From contig NZ_PISE01000008.1 of assembly GCF_002835805.1 (NCBI RefSeq), positions 100,738 to 164,737 of the forward strand: a stretch of 64,000 bases of DNA, given 5' to 3'. The notes beneath the pieces were generated by a model. The model saw only the letters and a list, made by a program, of their open reading frames with translations, had not been told where the DNA came from and did no database searches. The position numbers were made by a program, and so were the translations under genes. Positions within the stretch are counted from its first letter, which is position 1. Every line of letters starts with the position of its first letter. Positions 1 through 8,962 of this stretch are shown in pieces. Source of the DNA: Niallia nealsonii (GTDB lineage: Bacteria; Bacillota; Bacilli; Bacillales; Cytobacillaceae).

Positions 1-755
1 AATATGCCAATCAAAGCAAAGAATGCAATAAATGTCCTAATTTAGGGTCATGCATTAACGTGATGCAAGGTTATCATCCAAAATTAGTTATTATCCGAGG
101 CAGAATCGATATCCAATATGATCGCTGCCCTCGAAAAGTAATGGAAGAGGCTAAAAAGAAAAAAGAAAAATTAATTCAAAGTTTATATGTACCTCAAGAT
201 ATTCTCGAATCATCCTTTAATCATATGGATATTGGACAAGATCGAGCAGAGGCTGTCAGAGCAGCAATCAATTTTGTAAAGCAATATGAGCCAGGGAAAA
301 AGCAAAAAGGCTTATACTTTTATGGGGAATTCGGTGTTGGGAAATCCTATATATTAGGAGCTATTGCAAATGAATTATCTCAAAAACAAGTTTCCTCTAT
401 GATTGTGTACGTCCCAGAATTATTTAGAGAAATGAAAGGATCCATTGCGGACAGCACATTAAATAAGAAGTTAGAAAGCATAAAAAGGGAGCCCATTCTT
501 ATGTTAGATGATATTGGAGCAGAAACAATGTCTAGCTGGATAAGAGATGAAGTGTTAGGTCCTATTCTCCAATTTAGAATGCTTGAGAATTTGCCGACCT
601 TTTTTTCTTCTAATTTTGACTTTAGTGGACTAGAACACCACTTAACCTATACACAAAGAGGAGAAGAAGAAAAGATGAAAGCAATGAGGGTGATGGAACG
701 AATCCGCTATTTAGCAGCACCCATTTATGTAAAAGGACCAAATAAAAGATTATAA
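1..755 (+). CDS. dnaI: Primosomal protein DnaI, helicase loader (5' end outside window)
   Basis: DnaI is the AAA+ loader that places the replicative helicase DnaC on DNA together with DnaB and DnaD. The reading frame is already open at base 3 and runs to a stop at 755, so about 250 C-terminal residues are visible of a protein usually near 310. Seen: a Cys cluster (CNKC...C) close to the window start that fits the zinc-binding N-terminal domain, a Walker A motif GEFGVGKS near base 325 and a Walker B motif LMLDDIG near base 505. The Val-Met codons at 60 are internal, not the start. A strong terminator follows at 811-847. ytxC lies downstream as in B. subtilis, but a small mobile element now separates the two genes. 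Confidence 0.95.
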   Translation, partial: YANQSKECNKCPNLGSCINVMQGYHPKLVIIRGRIDIQYDRCPRKVMEEAKKKKEKLIQSLYVPQDILESSFNHMDIGQDRAEAVRAAINFVKQYEPGKKQKGLYFYGEFGVGKSYILGAIANELSQKQVSSMIVYVPELFREMKGSIADSTLNKKLESIKREPILMLDDIGAETMSSWIRDEVLGPILQFRMLENLPTFFSSNFDFSGLEHHLTYTQRGEEEKMKAMRVMERIRYLAAPIYVKGPNKRL

Positions 756-810
756 TACAATCATATATTGTTTTTGACTAGATAAGAAGGTGAATAGTCA
801 ATAAAGTTTT

Positions 811-847
811 AAAAAAAGAATAGTGATCTACACTATTCTTTTTTTTA
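811..847 (+). terminator. Terminator after dnaI
   Basis: A perfect 10-bp stem (AAGAATAGTG / CACTATTCTT) with a 5-nt loop is followed by a T run. The mobile element at 848 was inserted directly after this T run. Confidence 0.85.
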
Positions 848-1020
848 GACTATTTTCTCAAAGTTTGTTGTTTTTGGCATAAGAAAATGGGAAATAAATG
901 CTTAGCATCCTGCATATACGTAGACTCCTGCGGGAAAAGCGAGAAAGGCAAGACCCCTCAAGGGAGCGGAGTGTGTGCAGGATGCGGATTTAAAAAGCAA
1001 CAATTTATACGAAAACAGCC
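848..1020. mobile_element. MITE-like element, family B, copy 1
   Basis: About 173 bp with imperfect terminal inverted repeats. The left end reads GACTATTTTCTC...TTTGTTGTTTTT and the right end, reverse-complemented, GGCTGTTTTCGTATAAATTG. Both sides are flanked by TTTTTTA (841-847 and 1021-1027), a likely target duplication. The interior carries the GACTCCTGCGGGAAAAGCGAG segment type scattered through Bacillaceae intergenic regions. No credible gene lies inside. Further copies occur at 43682, 61379 and 63983. The 1021-1104 stretch up to ytxC is plain AT-rich sequence. Confidence 0.75.
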
Positions 1021-1104
1021 TTTTTTATGCAAATTTACTTCTATTTTTTGTTATTTCCCCATATACATGCTATCAAGGAATTCTTTATAAAAGGGGGGAT
1101 ATAT

Positions 1105-1974
1105 TTGATTGAAATTAGTTTTCAAAAAGTAGAGGAAGCAACAAAAATGCATCAATTATTGCTTAGTCATTGCTGTCCACGAGGATTGAAAATAGCGCAT
1201 CTGCAAAATGGACATGAATATATTCTGAAAATAGATTGGGATAAAAATGGGCATCAAAAAGATTATACTAAGGCACTTCAACAAATATTTTTTCAATTTA
1301 TTTTATCCAATAAATGCGATTCTTGGGCAAAAGAAATAGTATCCAATCAATATTTTTTTAAAGAGGAAGCAGAGCAGCGGCATATTATTGATATTATGCA
1401 TTCTATATTAGAAGGAGAAAAGGAAGATCTCGCTAATTTAATTCATGATGTAAATTTAGAAGAGTGTTTAAAAGGGGCCGTTACTGATATATTTGCAGAA
1501 AAAAAATCCTTTTCGTTTGATTCTTTTGTTCAATTTCGTCTCCGTTCCTTTAAAGAAATAATCAGAAAATATGTAGAAATCTCTATTGATGAATATAAAA
1601 TGGAACAGGAATATCAAGTGTTTGTTCAAACGTTACGGGAGTTTTTAATAAATCGCAAACCCAAAAAACAAATTATTCATGTTTTCGTTGATTTGGATAT
1701 TCAAATTTTCGATGATAAATATAGGGAGATAACAGGACAAGAATTAGTAATGCTAGGGGATAAAAAAATAGTGGAGAACCAGTCTATTTATATAGACCCC
1801 TTTACAATTGGTCCACTTTTGGCATTGGCTCCAAATAAAATTTATTTATATACAGAAGATAGAGAGCAGGCATTTGTGCGTACCATTACTAATATTTTTG
1901 AAGAACGGGTCTCTGTAAGGGAAAAACAAGATTTTTTTCAAGGAGTCAGCATTCCAGCACGGCCATTTGAATAG
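1105..1974 (+). CDS. ytxC: YtxC-like sporulation-associated protein
   Basis: A 289-residue protein matching the YtxC family in size and in position between dnaI and thrS. Its biochemical function is not known; the family is restricted to spore-forming Bacillales. The TTG at 1105 is chosen as start because AAGGGGGG lies 7-8 nt upstream and this gives the usual length, whereas the in-frame ATG at 1027 adds an improbable hydrophobic stretch and abuts the mobile element. There is no signal peptide. The C-terminal half is best conserved in character (VFVDLDIQIFDD, then IYIDPFTIGPLLALAP), a pattern shared with YtxC proteins. Function is not inferred further. Confidence 0.8.
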   Translation: MIEISFQKVEEATKMHQLLLSHCCPRGLKIAHLQNGHEYILKIDWDKNGHQKDYTKALQQIFFQFILSNKCDSWAKEIVSNQYFFKEEAEQRHIIDIMHSILEGEKEDLANLIHDVNLEECLKGAVTDIFAEKKSFSFDSFVQFRLRSFKEIIRKYVEISIDEYKMEQEYQVFVQTLREFLINRKPKKQIIHVFVDLDIQIFDDKYREITGQELVMLGDKKIVENQSIYIDPFTIGPLLALAPNKIYLYTEDREQAFVRTITNIFEERVSVREKQDFFQGVSIPARPFE

Positions 1975-1990
1975 AAATCATGAATTGCCC

Positions 1991-2019
1991 TTGATTTTCT
2001 TTTCTTTAAAGAATATAAT
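1991..2019 (+). promoter_or_regulatory. Sigma-A promoter of thrS
   Basis: TTGATT (1991-1996) and TATAAT (2014-2019) are separated by 17 nt, just upstream of the T-box leader. Confidence 0.75.
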
Positions 2020-2029
2020 ACGTACATAA

Positions 2030-2316
2030 ATCAACTATATTTTTTTACATGTTATGATGAGGATAATAGTTTTCTTATACGATTCAAAGAGAGGGAAGTA
2101 TGGCTGAGAGCTTCCTAATACGATAAGATCACTTACCACCTTTAAACTTCAATCATGAACAGGCAATGGCCTTATTATTGGTTGGCGGCATGCAGCCGTT
2201 ATCTGTTTAACTAAGCCGTTATAATTAGTTTCTCTTTTTATAATCGGGAATTAGGGTGGAATCACGTGTTATAAATAAACATAACTCGTCCCTTTCTATA
2301 GGGATGGGTTTTTTTG
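2030..2316 (+). ncRNA. T-box riboswitch, threonine, controlling thrS
   Basis: The leader has the T-box core AGGGTGGAATCACG at 2253-2266, which pairs with the uncharged tRNA acceptor end, followed by a terminator hairpin (GTCCCTTTCTATAGGGATGGG, then T7) ending at 2316. When compared with the two other T-boxes in the window, the specifier falls at ACT (2131-2133), a Thr codon. Expected action: uncharged tRNA-Thr stabilises the antiterminator and raises ThrS synthesis. The core is slightly divergent (AATCACG in place of TACCGCG). Confidence 0.9.
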
Positions 2317-2370
2317 CGTGTAAAAATCACCGCATGTGAACAAATAGTAAGGAATATAGGAGGAAATAGT

Positions 2371-4302
2371 ATGTCAGAATTAATCAAAATTTCTTTTCCT
2401 GATGGAGCTGTAAAGGAGTTTCCTGTGGGCACAACAACAGAAGAAATTGCTGGTTCAATAAGCCCTGGTTTAAGAAAAAAAGCAATTGCAGGCAAAATAA
2501 ACGGTGCACTTTATGATTTGAAAAGACCGATAGAACAAGATGCATCTTTTGAAATAATCACGCCAGAACGTGACGAGGCGCTTGAAATTTTACGCCATAG
2601 TTCAGCACATTTAATGGCTCAAGCAATTAAAAGATTATATAAAAATGTAAAACTTGGTGTAGGTCCAGTTATTGAGGGTGGGTTCTATTATGATATTGAT
2701 ATCGAAGAATCATTAACGCCAGAAGACCTGCCAAAAATAGAAAAAGAAATGGCTAAAATTATCAATGAAAATATTGAAATTATTCGTAAAGAAGTTAGCC
2801 GTAATGAAGCAGTTGAACTGTTTAAGGAAATGGACGATGAGTATAAACTAGAGCTGATTGATGCGATTCCAGCAGATGAAACAGTAACATTGTATCAACA
2901 AGGAGAATTTATTGATCTTTGCCGTGGTATTCACGTTCCGTCTACTGGAAAGTTAAAAGAATTTAAATTATTAAGCATTGCCGGTGCTTATTGGCGAGGC
3001 AATAGTGATAATAAAATGCTGCAGCGCATTTATGGAACTGCATTTTTTAAAAAGGCAGAATTAGATGAACATTTGCGTCTTTTAGAAGAGGCGAAAGAAC
3101 GAGATCATAGAAAAATCGGGAAAGAACTTGATCTTTTTATGACATCTCAAAAAGTAGGACAAGGCCTGCCGTTATGGCTGCCAAAAGGTGCAACTATTCG
3201 CCGCATAGTAGAACGCTATATTGTGGACAAGGAAGAAAGACTAGGCTATAACCATGTGTACACACCCATTATGGGAAGTGTTGATTTATATAAAACTTCT
3301 GGCCACTGGGATCACTATCAAGAAGATATGTTCCCGCCCATGGAAATGGATAACGAGCAGTTAGTGCTTCGTCCAATGAATTGTCCTCATCATATGGTGG
3401 TATATAAAAATAGCATACACAGCTATAGAGAATTGCCAATTCGTATTGCTGAACTTGGAACAATGCATCGATATGAAATGTCAGGAGCATTATCAGGCCT
3501 GCAGCGTGTTCGCGGGATGACATTAAATGATGCCCATATCTTTGTTCGTCCAGATCAAATTAAAGACGAATTTAAACGCGTGGTAAATCTTGTGTTAGAT
3601 GTTTATAAAGACTTTGATATTACTGATTATAGCTTCCGTTTATCCTATCGTGATCCAGAGGATACAGAGAAATATTTTGATGATGATGAAATGTGGAATA
3701 AAGCGCAAAGCATGCTGAAAGATGCGATGGATGACCTAGGTCTAGATTATTTTGAGGCAGAAGGAGAAGCGGCTTTTTATGGCCCTAAACTAGATGTTCA
3801 AGTAAAAACAGCATTAGGCAAGGAAGAGACACTTTCTACTGTACAGCTAGATTTCTTGCTTCCAGAACGTTTTGATTTGACATATGTTGGAGAAGATGGC
3901 AAACAGCATCGACCAGTCGTTATTCACCGTGGTGTTGTATCAACAATGGAAAGATTTATTGCTTTTTTAATTGAAGAATATAAAGGTGCTTTCCCGACAT
4001 GGCTATCACCAGTTCAAGTACAAGTTATTCCTGTTTCCCCATCTGTTCATTTTGATTATGCACAACAAGTGAAAGAAGAGTTGCAAAAACAAGGATTCCG
4101 TGTAGAATTAGATGAGCGTGATGAGAAAATTGGCTATAAAATTCGTGAAGCGCAAATGAAAAAAATTCCTTATATGCTAGTGGTAGGGGATAAAGAGGTA
4201 GAAGAACAAGCTGTAAATGTTCGTAAATATGGAGAACAAAAGTCGGAAACTGTTTCTTTTGAAGCATTTTTAGCCAATTTGAAAAAAGAGGTTAATCGTT
4301 AA
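2371..4302 (+). CDS. thrS: Threonine--tRNA ligase
   Basis: Class II aminoacyl-tRNA synthetase that charges tRNA-Thr in the cytosol. 643 residues, the usual length. Domains in order: N-terminal TGS domain (about 1-62), the Thr/Ala editing domain with [10 protein letters not shown], the catalytic core with the zinc-site segment RPMNCPHH, class II motif 3 near [13 protein letters not shown], and a C-terminal anticodon-binding domain. The start is the ATG at 2371, preceded by AGGAGG. The gene is monocistronic under its T-box; no strong terminator was seen directly after the stop before the next promoter at 4445. Confidence 0.98.
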   Translation: MSELIKISFPDGAVKEFPVGTTTEEIAGSISPGLRKKAIAGKINGALYDLKRPIEQDASFEIITPERDEALEILRHSSAHLMAQAIKRLYKNVKLGVGPVIEGGFYYDIDIEESLTPEDLPKIEKEMAKIINENIEIIRKEVSRNEAVELFKEMDDEYKLELIDAIPADETVTLYQQGEFIDLCRGIHVPSTGKLKEFKLLSIAGAYWRGNSDNKMLQRIYGTAFFKKAELDEHLRLLEEAKERDHRKIGKELDLFMTSQKVGQGLPLWLPKGATIRRIVERYIVDKEERLGYNHVYTPIMGSVDLYKTSGHWDHYQEDMFPPMEMDNEQLVLRPMNCPHHMVVYKNSIHSYRELPIRIAELGTMHRYEMSGALSGLQRVRGMTLNDAHIFVRPDQIKDEFKRVVNLVLDVYKDFDITDYSFRLSYRDPEDTEKYFDDDEMWNKAQSMLKDAMDDLGLDYFEAEGEAAFYGPKLDVQVKTALGKEETLSTVQLDFLLPERFDLTYVGEDGKQHRPVVIHRGVVSTMERFIAFLIEEYKGAFPTWLSPVQVQVIPVSPSVHFDYAQQVKEELQKQGFRVELDERDEKIGYKIREAQMKKIPYMLVVGDKEVEEQAVNVRKYGEQKSETVSFEAFLANLKKEVNR

Positions 4303-4444
4303 TTCTTTTTTAAAAAGCTGAAAACAGTCGAATAAAAGAAGGGGAATTTGGCGAAAATAGCTGGTTGGCGTAAAAAAATTATGAAAAGTATTGCATTGTA
4401 TAAATAATTTTGATAAAATTTTTCTCGTTGTGGTATTTCTTTCG

Positions 4445-4473
4445 TTGACTAATAGATATCTACGTGATATAGT
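4445..4473 (+). promoter_or_regulatory. Sigma-A promoter of infC-rpmI-rplT
   Basis: TTGACT (4445-4450), a 17-nt spacer and TATAGT (4468-4473) lie upstream of the ribosomal-protein leader. Confidence 0.75.
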
Positions 4474-4484
4474 TATTAAGGTAA

Positions 4485-4640
4485 ATTGAATACAAGTTTG
4501 AGGAAAAGAAGAAGCACCCGCTTCTCACCTGATTGACACAAGATTCCAATAAGTAGTTAACAGGTAATTACGTGAACATTTTAGCTTTTTATGTTTGTTA
4601 TCGTAAGTGTGGGTGGTTTTCCATCCACACTTTTTTATTG
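4485..4640 (+). ncRNA. L20 leader (autoregulatory ribosomal protein leader)
   Basis: The segments AGCACCCGCTTCTCACCTG (from 4512) and AACAGGTAATTACGTGAAC (from 4559) match the conserved L20-binding leader of Firmicutes infC operons. They are followed by a terminator hairpin, AAGTGTGGGTGG / CCATCCACACTT (4605-4632), with a T run. Known for the family: L20 binds the leader and promotes premature termination. The 4641-4840 stretch between this terminator and infC shows no further feature that I can name. Confidence 0.88.
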
Positions 4641-4857
4641 TTTAGCTTCATCCTCATGATCTAAACAATAGTGCAGATATTATGGGATGATTGCTTCTAA
4701 ATGGGAACTGTAAATTATTTTCCTGACGATTCAACTTGGAGGTCAAGTGTCAATTTGTGATGGAACGGGAAAGTAGATGCTTGGATTTTCTCGTTGTTAC
4801 AGGAATTTCTTGACCTGAACGTTGTATTCGTTAATTAACCTTGGAGGTGTATTAACT

Positions 4858-5373
4858 ATTAGCAAAGATATGATTTTAAATGAAGGTATTCGTGCTAGAG
4901 AGGTTCGATTGATTGACCAAAATGGAGAACAGCTTGGTATCAAAACAAAATTTGAAGCTCTTGAAATCGCAACACGTGTAAATCTTGATGTTGTTCTTGT
5001 TGCACCAACTGCAAAACCGCCAGTAGCCCGCATAATGGACTATGGCAAATATAAATTTGAACAGCAAAAGAAAGACAAAGAAGCACGTAAAAACCAAAAA
5101 ATTATTAATATTAAAGAAGTTCGCCTTAGTCCTACTATAGATGAGCACGACTTTAATACAAAGCTTCGTAATGCGATAAAATTCTTAGAAAAAGGCGATA
5201 AAGTAAAAGCATCCATCCGTTTTAAGGGACGTGCTATTACACATAAAGAAATTGGTCAACGTGTGCTTGTTCGATTTGCAGAATCTTGTACAGAAGTTGC
5301 CACAGTGGAATCACATCCAAAAATGGACGGTCGAAGCATGTTCATGACTTTAGCGCCTAAAAACGACAAGTAA
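4858..5373 (+). CDS. infC: Translation initiation factor IF-3, ATT start
   Basis: IF-3 binds the 30S subunit and monitors initiator tRNA and start codon. 171 residues in the two-domain pattern: N-terminal part with [20 protein letters not shown], then the C-terminal domain with [14 protein letters not shown] and [10 protein letters not shown]. The start is the ATT at 4858, giving (I/M)[14 protein letters not shown] at 4843-4847 sits 10 nt upstream, and homologues begin exactly here. A longer in-frame ATG at 4822 has no ribosome binding site and overlaps the Shine-Dalgarno region. Rare ATT starts in infC are a known autoregulatory feature, since IF-3 discriminates against them. First gene of the infC-rpmI-rplT operon. 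Confidence 0.93.
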   Translation: MSKDMILNEGIRAREVRLIDQNGEQLGIKTKFEALEIATRVNLDVVLVAPTAKPPVARIMDYGKYKFEQQKKDKEARKNQKIINIKEVRLSPTIDEHDFNTKLRNAIKFLEKGDKVKASIRFKGRAITHKEIGQRVLVRFAESCTEVATVESHPKMDGRSMFMTLAPKNDK

Positions 5374-5389
5374 AGAGGAGGAATACCAA

Positions 5390-5590
5390 ATGCCAAAAAT
5401 GAAAACTCACCGCGGAGCTGCTAAGCGTTTCAAGAAAACTGGGTCTGGTAAATTAAAACGTTCTCACGCTTATACAAGCCACTTATTCGCAAACAAATCT
5501 ACAAAACAAAAACGTAAACTTCGTAAAGGATCTTTAGTATCTTCAGGAGATTACAAACGCATTCGTCACTTATTAGACAATATCAAGTAA
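5390..5590 (+). CDS. rpmI: 50S ribosomal protein L35
   Basis: A 66-residue, highly basic protein with the family opening [20 protein letters not shown] and the closing RIRHLLDNI. It is a component of the large ribosomal subunit. AGAGGAGG precedes the ATG, 16 nt after infC. It lies between infC and rplT, as is standard, and is translated from the same L20-regulated transcript. Confidence 0.98.
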   Translation: MPKMKTHRGAAKRFKKTGSGKLKRSHAYTSHLFANKSTKQKRKLRKGSLVSSGDYKRIRHLLDNIK

Positions 5591-5622
5591 TAAAAGCTTA
5601 TGGAAAATAGGAGGGAAACAAT

Positions 5623-5979
5623 ATGCCACGTGTTAAAGGCGGTACAGTTACACGCAAACGTCGTAAAAAAGTTCTTAAATTAGCTAAAGGTTATTTCGGT
5701 TCCAAACATACATTATACAAAGTTGCTAACCAACAAGTAATGAAATCATTAATGTATGCATACCGCGATCGTCGTCAGAAAAAACGCGACTTCCGCAAAT
5801 TATGGATTGCTCGTATTAATGCAGCTGCACGTATTAACGGTTTATCTTATAGCCGTTTAATGCACGGATTAAAAGTTGCTGGTATCGAAGTAAACCGCAA
5901 AATGCTTGCTGAGCTTGCTGTAAGCGATGAAAAAGCATTTGCTGAATTAGCAACAGTTGCTAAACAAAACTTAAAATAA
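5623..5979 (+). CDS. rplT: 50S ribosomal protein L20
   Basis: A 118-residue 23S rRNA-binding protein ([22 protein letters not shown]...), essential for early 50S assembly. In Bacillus it also binds the leader upstream of infC and represses its own operon; that leader is present at 4485-4640. The length is canonical and the ATG follows AGGAGGG. It is the last gene of the operon; a weak hairpin follows. Confidence 0.98.
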   Translation: MPRVKGGTVTRKRRKKVLKLAKGYFGSKHTLYKVANQQVMKSLMYAYRDRRQKKRDFRKLWIARINAAARINGLSYSRLMHGLKVAGIEVNRKMLAELAVSDEKAFAELATVAKQNLK

Positions 5980-5987
5980 TTATCTAA

Positions 5988-6017
5988 AAAGAAGGCATTG
6001 TTATGTCTTCTTTTTTA
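5988..6017 (+). terminator. Terminator after rplT
   Basis: A short stem AAGAAG / CTTCTT around GCATTGTTATGT is followed by a T-rich tract. Confidence 0.6.
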
Positions 6018-6166
6018 TTATGCTATTTTTCAGCGATAGCCTGTAAATATTAGCTGGGAAAACAGGGGAAGGATAAAGTGAAACTTCAATCATTGGGGGA
6101 CTTATTGTCCGTTAATGCAGTATAATATCCATTTTGCTTATCCACTATAGACAGGGGGAGGATTAA

Positions 6167-6439
6167 ATGATTTACATGCTTTTAATTTATTTTCTTTTTA
6201 TCAATATAATTGGCTTTTTCGTAATGAAAATAGATAAAACAAAAGCAATAAAACAGCAATACCGCATCAGTGAAAAAACATTGTGGACAATTGCTTTTCT
6301 ATTTGGTGCCAGTGGATTAGCCGTTGGGATGAACCAATTTCGCCATAAAACAAAACATGTTAATTTTAAACTAGGATTGCCCATTTTATCTGTATTGGAA
6401 ATAGGAATTGTTCTTTATATAGTGTGTACAAAGGCATAA
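6167..6439 (+). CDS. ysdA: DUF1294 small membrane protein YsdA
   Basis: A 90-residue membrane protein with three predicted hydrophobic helices (about 2-20, 38-55 and 68-87). The central charged segment MKIDKTKAIKQQYRISE and the motif GxxxxxxMNQFRHKTKHVNFK are diagnostic of DUF1294. Its position after rplT matches B. subtilis ysdA. The start ATG at 6167 is preceded by GGGGGAGG. The biochemical role is unknown. Confidence 0.9.
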   Translation: MIYMLLIYFLFINIIGFFVMKIDKTKAIKQQYRISEKTLWTIAFLFGASGLAVGMNQFRHKTKHVNFKLGLPILSVLEIGIVLYIVCTKA

Positions 6440-6504
6440 AAATTCATTTTTCTTATACACTGTTAATAACAGCATGATTTTTACAGAAGCGAAGGTGATA
6501 GAAA

Positions 6505-7086
6505 GTGGATGAACAATTATCGATGTTGTTTGTTATGATTGAATTAGGAGGAATTTTTGCTCCTATTGCCTTTATTCTTTTTCATACATTAAGACAAGTG
6601 ATTTTTATTCCTCCTATGATCGTGTGTATTGCTGGGGGTATTCTTTTTGGTGTTACACTTGGAACGATTTATTCGATTATTGGCTTAACCATTAATTGTT
6701 TATTTTTTTATTTCGTTATCAAAAAAATGCCAAAAACACATCGCAAACTTTCTTTGCTAAAAAAACGCTGGTTTGGCGAATATCGAAATTTAACAGTTGG
6801 TCAGGTTACTGTACTGCGCCTTATTCCATTTATTCACTATCATTTGCTGAACTTTTGTCTATTGGAAAAAAGACAAGGGCTTAAAGATTATCTAAAATAC
6901 GCAACTATTACCAATATTCCATTGGCTTTCTTTTATACTATTTTTGGACAGTTTATTAGCCAATTCTCCCCAACAATGATGATAGTTATTTTATTTGCAT
7001 TGTGTATTTTAGTGTATATTTTACGAGAAAAAATAACCATTATAAAATGGAAAGAGTTTTTTAAAGAGGCTCATCAAAAAAGCTAA
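6505..7086 (+). CDS. VTT-domain (TVP38/TMEM64-like) membrane protein
   Basis: A 193-residue polytopic membrane protein. It carries the VTT-domain pattern: an N-terminal helix, a Gly-rich re-entrant stretch (GGILFGVTLGTIYSIIG), a central polar loop with VTVLRLIPFIHYHLLNF corresponding to the family's R-x-x-P-x-x-x-x-x-x-x-N element, then two C-terminal helices. Homologues have been linked to lipid or anion movement across membranes; the substrate here is unknown. The start is a GTG at 6505 with AAGGTGA upstream. It is inserted between ysdA and ysdB, which are neighbours in B. subtilis. Confidence 0.75.
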   Translation: MDEQLSMLFVMIELGGIFAPIAFILFHTLRQVIFIPPMIVCIAGGILFGVTLGTIYSIIGLTINCLFFYFVIKKMPKTHRKLSLLKKRWFGEYRNLTVGQVTVLRLIPFIHYHLLNFCLLEKRQGLKDYLKYATITNIPLAFFYTIFGQFISQFSPTMMIVILFALCILVYILREKITIIKWKEFFKEAHQKS

Positions 7087-7115
7087 AACAGAAAATTTCC
7101 GTTTTAGCTTTTTTA
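7083..7115 (+). terminator. Terminator after the VTT-domain gene
   Basis: Stem AGCTAAAAC / GTTTTAGCT with an internal AT-rich loop, followed by a T run. It includes the stop codon region of the upstream gene. Confidence 0.8.
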
Positions 7116-7121
7116 TTATTT

Positions 7122-7292
7122 GGCTATGTTAAGGCTTATGATTGATTTTGATACTTTGTTGATTGGAGCGGGTATGTGAGACTTCTGCTTTGAAAAGCGA
7201 GTCAAAGGGAGATCCTTTTCAAGCACGTGCTAGAGGAGGCTCTTAAAATCGAACTCCTGGAGTGAAAATCAACAGACAAGTGTAACCGAGCC
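7122..7292. mobile_element. MITE-like element, family A, with 8-bp target duplication
   Basis: A 171-bp element. The left end reads GGCTATGTTA...TTGATTTTGATA; the right end, reverse-complemented, reads GGCTCGGTTACAC...GTTGATTTTCAC. Immediately outside are identical 8-mers TATTATTT at 7114-7121 and 7293-7300. The interior is Bacillaceae-type repeat sequence (GGAGCGGG, GAGACTTCTGC) with no gene. The right-hand duplication supplies the stop codon of ysdB. A related end lies alone at 42142. Confidence 0.85.
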
Positions 7293-7294
7293 TA

Positions 7295-7645
7295 TTATTT
7301 AGGATATTTCCACTCGATTTTTGCATGAGAATACGTGTTTAATAACGATTTTTCGATAAACTGAATATCTTCTTCTGAAAGCTTCGTATTAAAAGGATCT
7401 GTCGGCCATAATGAAATAGAAGTTACTCTATCAGATTTATCAGCATATTTTTCTCCTTCTATTAAAAAGCCTTTATGCGTCAAAAGAAAGTTCATCCGAA
7501 CATTTTTAGCATTATCCATTAAATAAAACTTTTTTCGTAAGCGTGCAAAAGCTAGCCGCCATTCTGGTTTCAATAAAAATGCAACAATGCGGTATAGGAT
7601 AAAAAAAACGAAAATGAGTAATAATAAACGCAAAAGCCACATCAT
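7295..7645 (-). CDS. ysdB: Sigma-W pathway protein YsdB
   Basis: A 116-residue protein with one N-terminal transmembrane helix (about 3-22) and a small cytoplasmic domain carrying FLLTHKGFLIEGEKY and VTSISLWPTDP, matching YsdB. Known: B. subtilis YsdB influences sigma-W activity, probably at the RsiW anti-sigma step. The start is the ATG at 7645 with GGAGGC upstream; the longer frame to 7768 lacks a binding site. It lies between ysdA and ysdC as in B. subtilis but is convergent to the VTT gene. The stop codon lies inside the target duplication of the adjacent mobile element, so the original C-terminus may have been altered; B. subtilis YsdB is longer (about 130). Confidence 0.8.
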   Translation of the reverse strand: MMWLLRLLLLIFVFFILYRIVAFLLKPEWRLAFARLRKKFYLMDNAKNVRMNFLLTHKGFLIEGEKYADKSDRVTSISLWPTDPFNTKLSEEDIQFIEKSLLNTYSHAKIEWKYPK

Positions 7646-7828
7646 AAAAAAGCCTCCAATATATAAAAATAATACATTTAGCTTTATGAATACGTTGCAG
7701 CTAGAAAAAAGTTTCATTTTTATAAAAAAATTTAAAAGAGTATTAAGGGATGATATACTAGGAACCATATAAATTTCTTAGTATAATAGTATTTGTTTTT
7801 TATATCTGAATATAAGGGAGTCGAAATA

Positions 7829-8914
7829 ATGAAGAAAATGGATGAAACATTAGAGATGCTAAAAGAATTAACAGATGCAAAAGGAATCCCTGGAAATGAA
7901 CGTGAACCAAGAGAGGTCATGAAAAAATACATAACTCCATATGCAGATGAAGTAACAACAGATAACTTAGGAAGTTTAATTGCAAAAAAAATCGGCAATG
8001 AACAAGGACCAAAAATTATGGTAGCAGGCCATTTAGATGAAGTTGGTTTTATGATTACACGTATTGATGATAAAGGATTTTTATATTTTCAAACAGTAGG
8101 CGGATGGTGGTCACAAGTAATGCTTGCCCAGCGTGTTACAATTGTCACTAAACAAGGAGATATAACTGGCGTAATCGGCTCAAAACCACCCCATATTTTA
8201 TCTCCAGAAGCTCGCAAAAAGCCAGTAGATATTAAGGACATGTTCATTGATATCGGTGCATCTTCAAAAGAAGAAGCAAAAGAGTGGGGAGTAATACCAG
8301 GAGATATGGTAGTTCCGTATTTTGAATTTACTGTGATGAATAATGAAAAAATGCTGCTGGCAAAAGCTTGGGATAATCGAATTGGTTGTGCGATTGCCAT
8401 TGATGTGCTAAAAGGCTTGGAAAATGAAACACATGAAAATATTGTATACGGAGTTGGCACGGTTCAAGAAGAAGTTGGCTTGCGCGGTGCAAAAACAGCA
8501 GCTCAAAAAATCAATCCCGATATTGCGTTTGGAGTGGATGTCGGCATTGCTGGTGATACACCGGGAATTACGGAAAAAGAAGCGTTAAGCAAAATGGGGA
8601 AAGGCCCTCAAATTATCCTTTATGATGCGTCGATGGTATCTCATAAAGGATTAAGAGATTTAGTGACCGATACTGCGGATGAATTAAATATTCCTTATCA
8701 ATTTGACAGTGTACCAGGAGGAGGAACAGATTCGGGTTCCATTCATTTAACACATGATGGTGTTCCAGCACTTTCTATTACCATTGCAACCCGCTATATT
8801 CATTCACATGCAGCAATGCTTCATCGCGATGATTATGAAAATGCGGTAAAATTAATAATAGAAGTTATTAAAAGATTGGACCGAGAAACAGTCAATAAAT
8901 TGACATTCGCTTAA
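7829..8914 (+). CDS. ysdC: M42 family metallo-aminopeptidase (YsdC)
   Basis: A 361-residue di-metal aminopeptidase of the M42 (TET/FrvX/PepA-like) family, cytosolic, expected to form large oligomers that trim peptides. Visible metal and catalytic residues: [10 protein letters not shown] (His, Asp), AWDNRIGC (bridging Asp), [12 protein letters not shown] (Glu pair), a VDVG segment and the C-terminal HSHAAMLH. The start ATG at 7829 has GGGAG upstream; the ORF upstream to 7793 is not supported. A bidirectional terminator separates it from the convergent AI-2E family gene. Confidence 0.93.
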   Translation: MKKMDETLEMLKELTDAKGIPGNEREPREVMKKYITPYADEVTTDNLGSLIAKKIGNEQGPKIMVAGHLDEVGFMITRIDDKGFLYFQTVGGWWSQVMLAQRVTIVTKQGDITGVIGSKPPHILSPEARKKPVDIKDMFIDIGASSKEEAKEWGVIPGDMVVPYFEFTVMNNEKMLLAKAWDNRIGCAIAIDVLKGLENETHENIVYGVGTVQEEVGLRGAKTAAQKINPDIAFGVDVGIAGDTPGITEKEALSKMGKGPQIILYDASMVSHKGLRDLVTDTADELNIPYQFDSVPGGGTDSGSIHLTHDGVPALSITIATRYIHSHAAMLHRDDYENAVKLIIEVIKRLDRETVNKLTFA

Positions 8915-8922
8915 TATTTAGT

Positions 8923-8962
8923 AAAAAAAAGAGAGGCTCCATATGGGGAACCTCTCTTTTTA
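8923..8962. terminator. Bidirectional terminator, ysdC / AI-2E family gene
   Basis: AAAAAAAAGAGAGG pairs with CCTCTCTTTTTA around a short loop. It serves both convergent genes; the minus-strand stop codon lies at its edge. Confidence 0.85.

Noticed and set aside
887..1090. Open reading frame of 67 codons with CGKSEKGKTPQG
   Set aside because: It lies within the family B mobile element; such frames recur with every copy of this repeat and lack a ribosome binding site.
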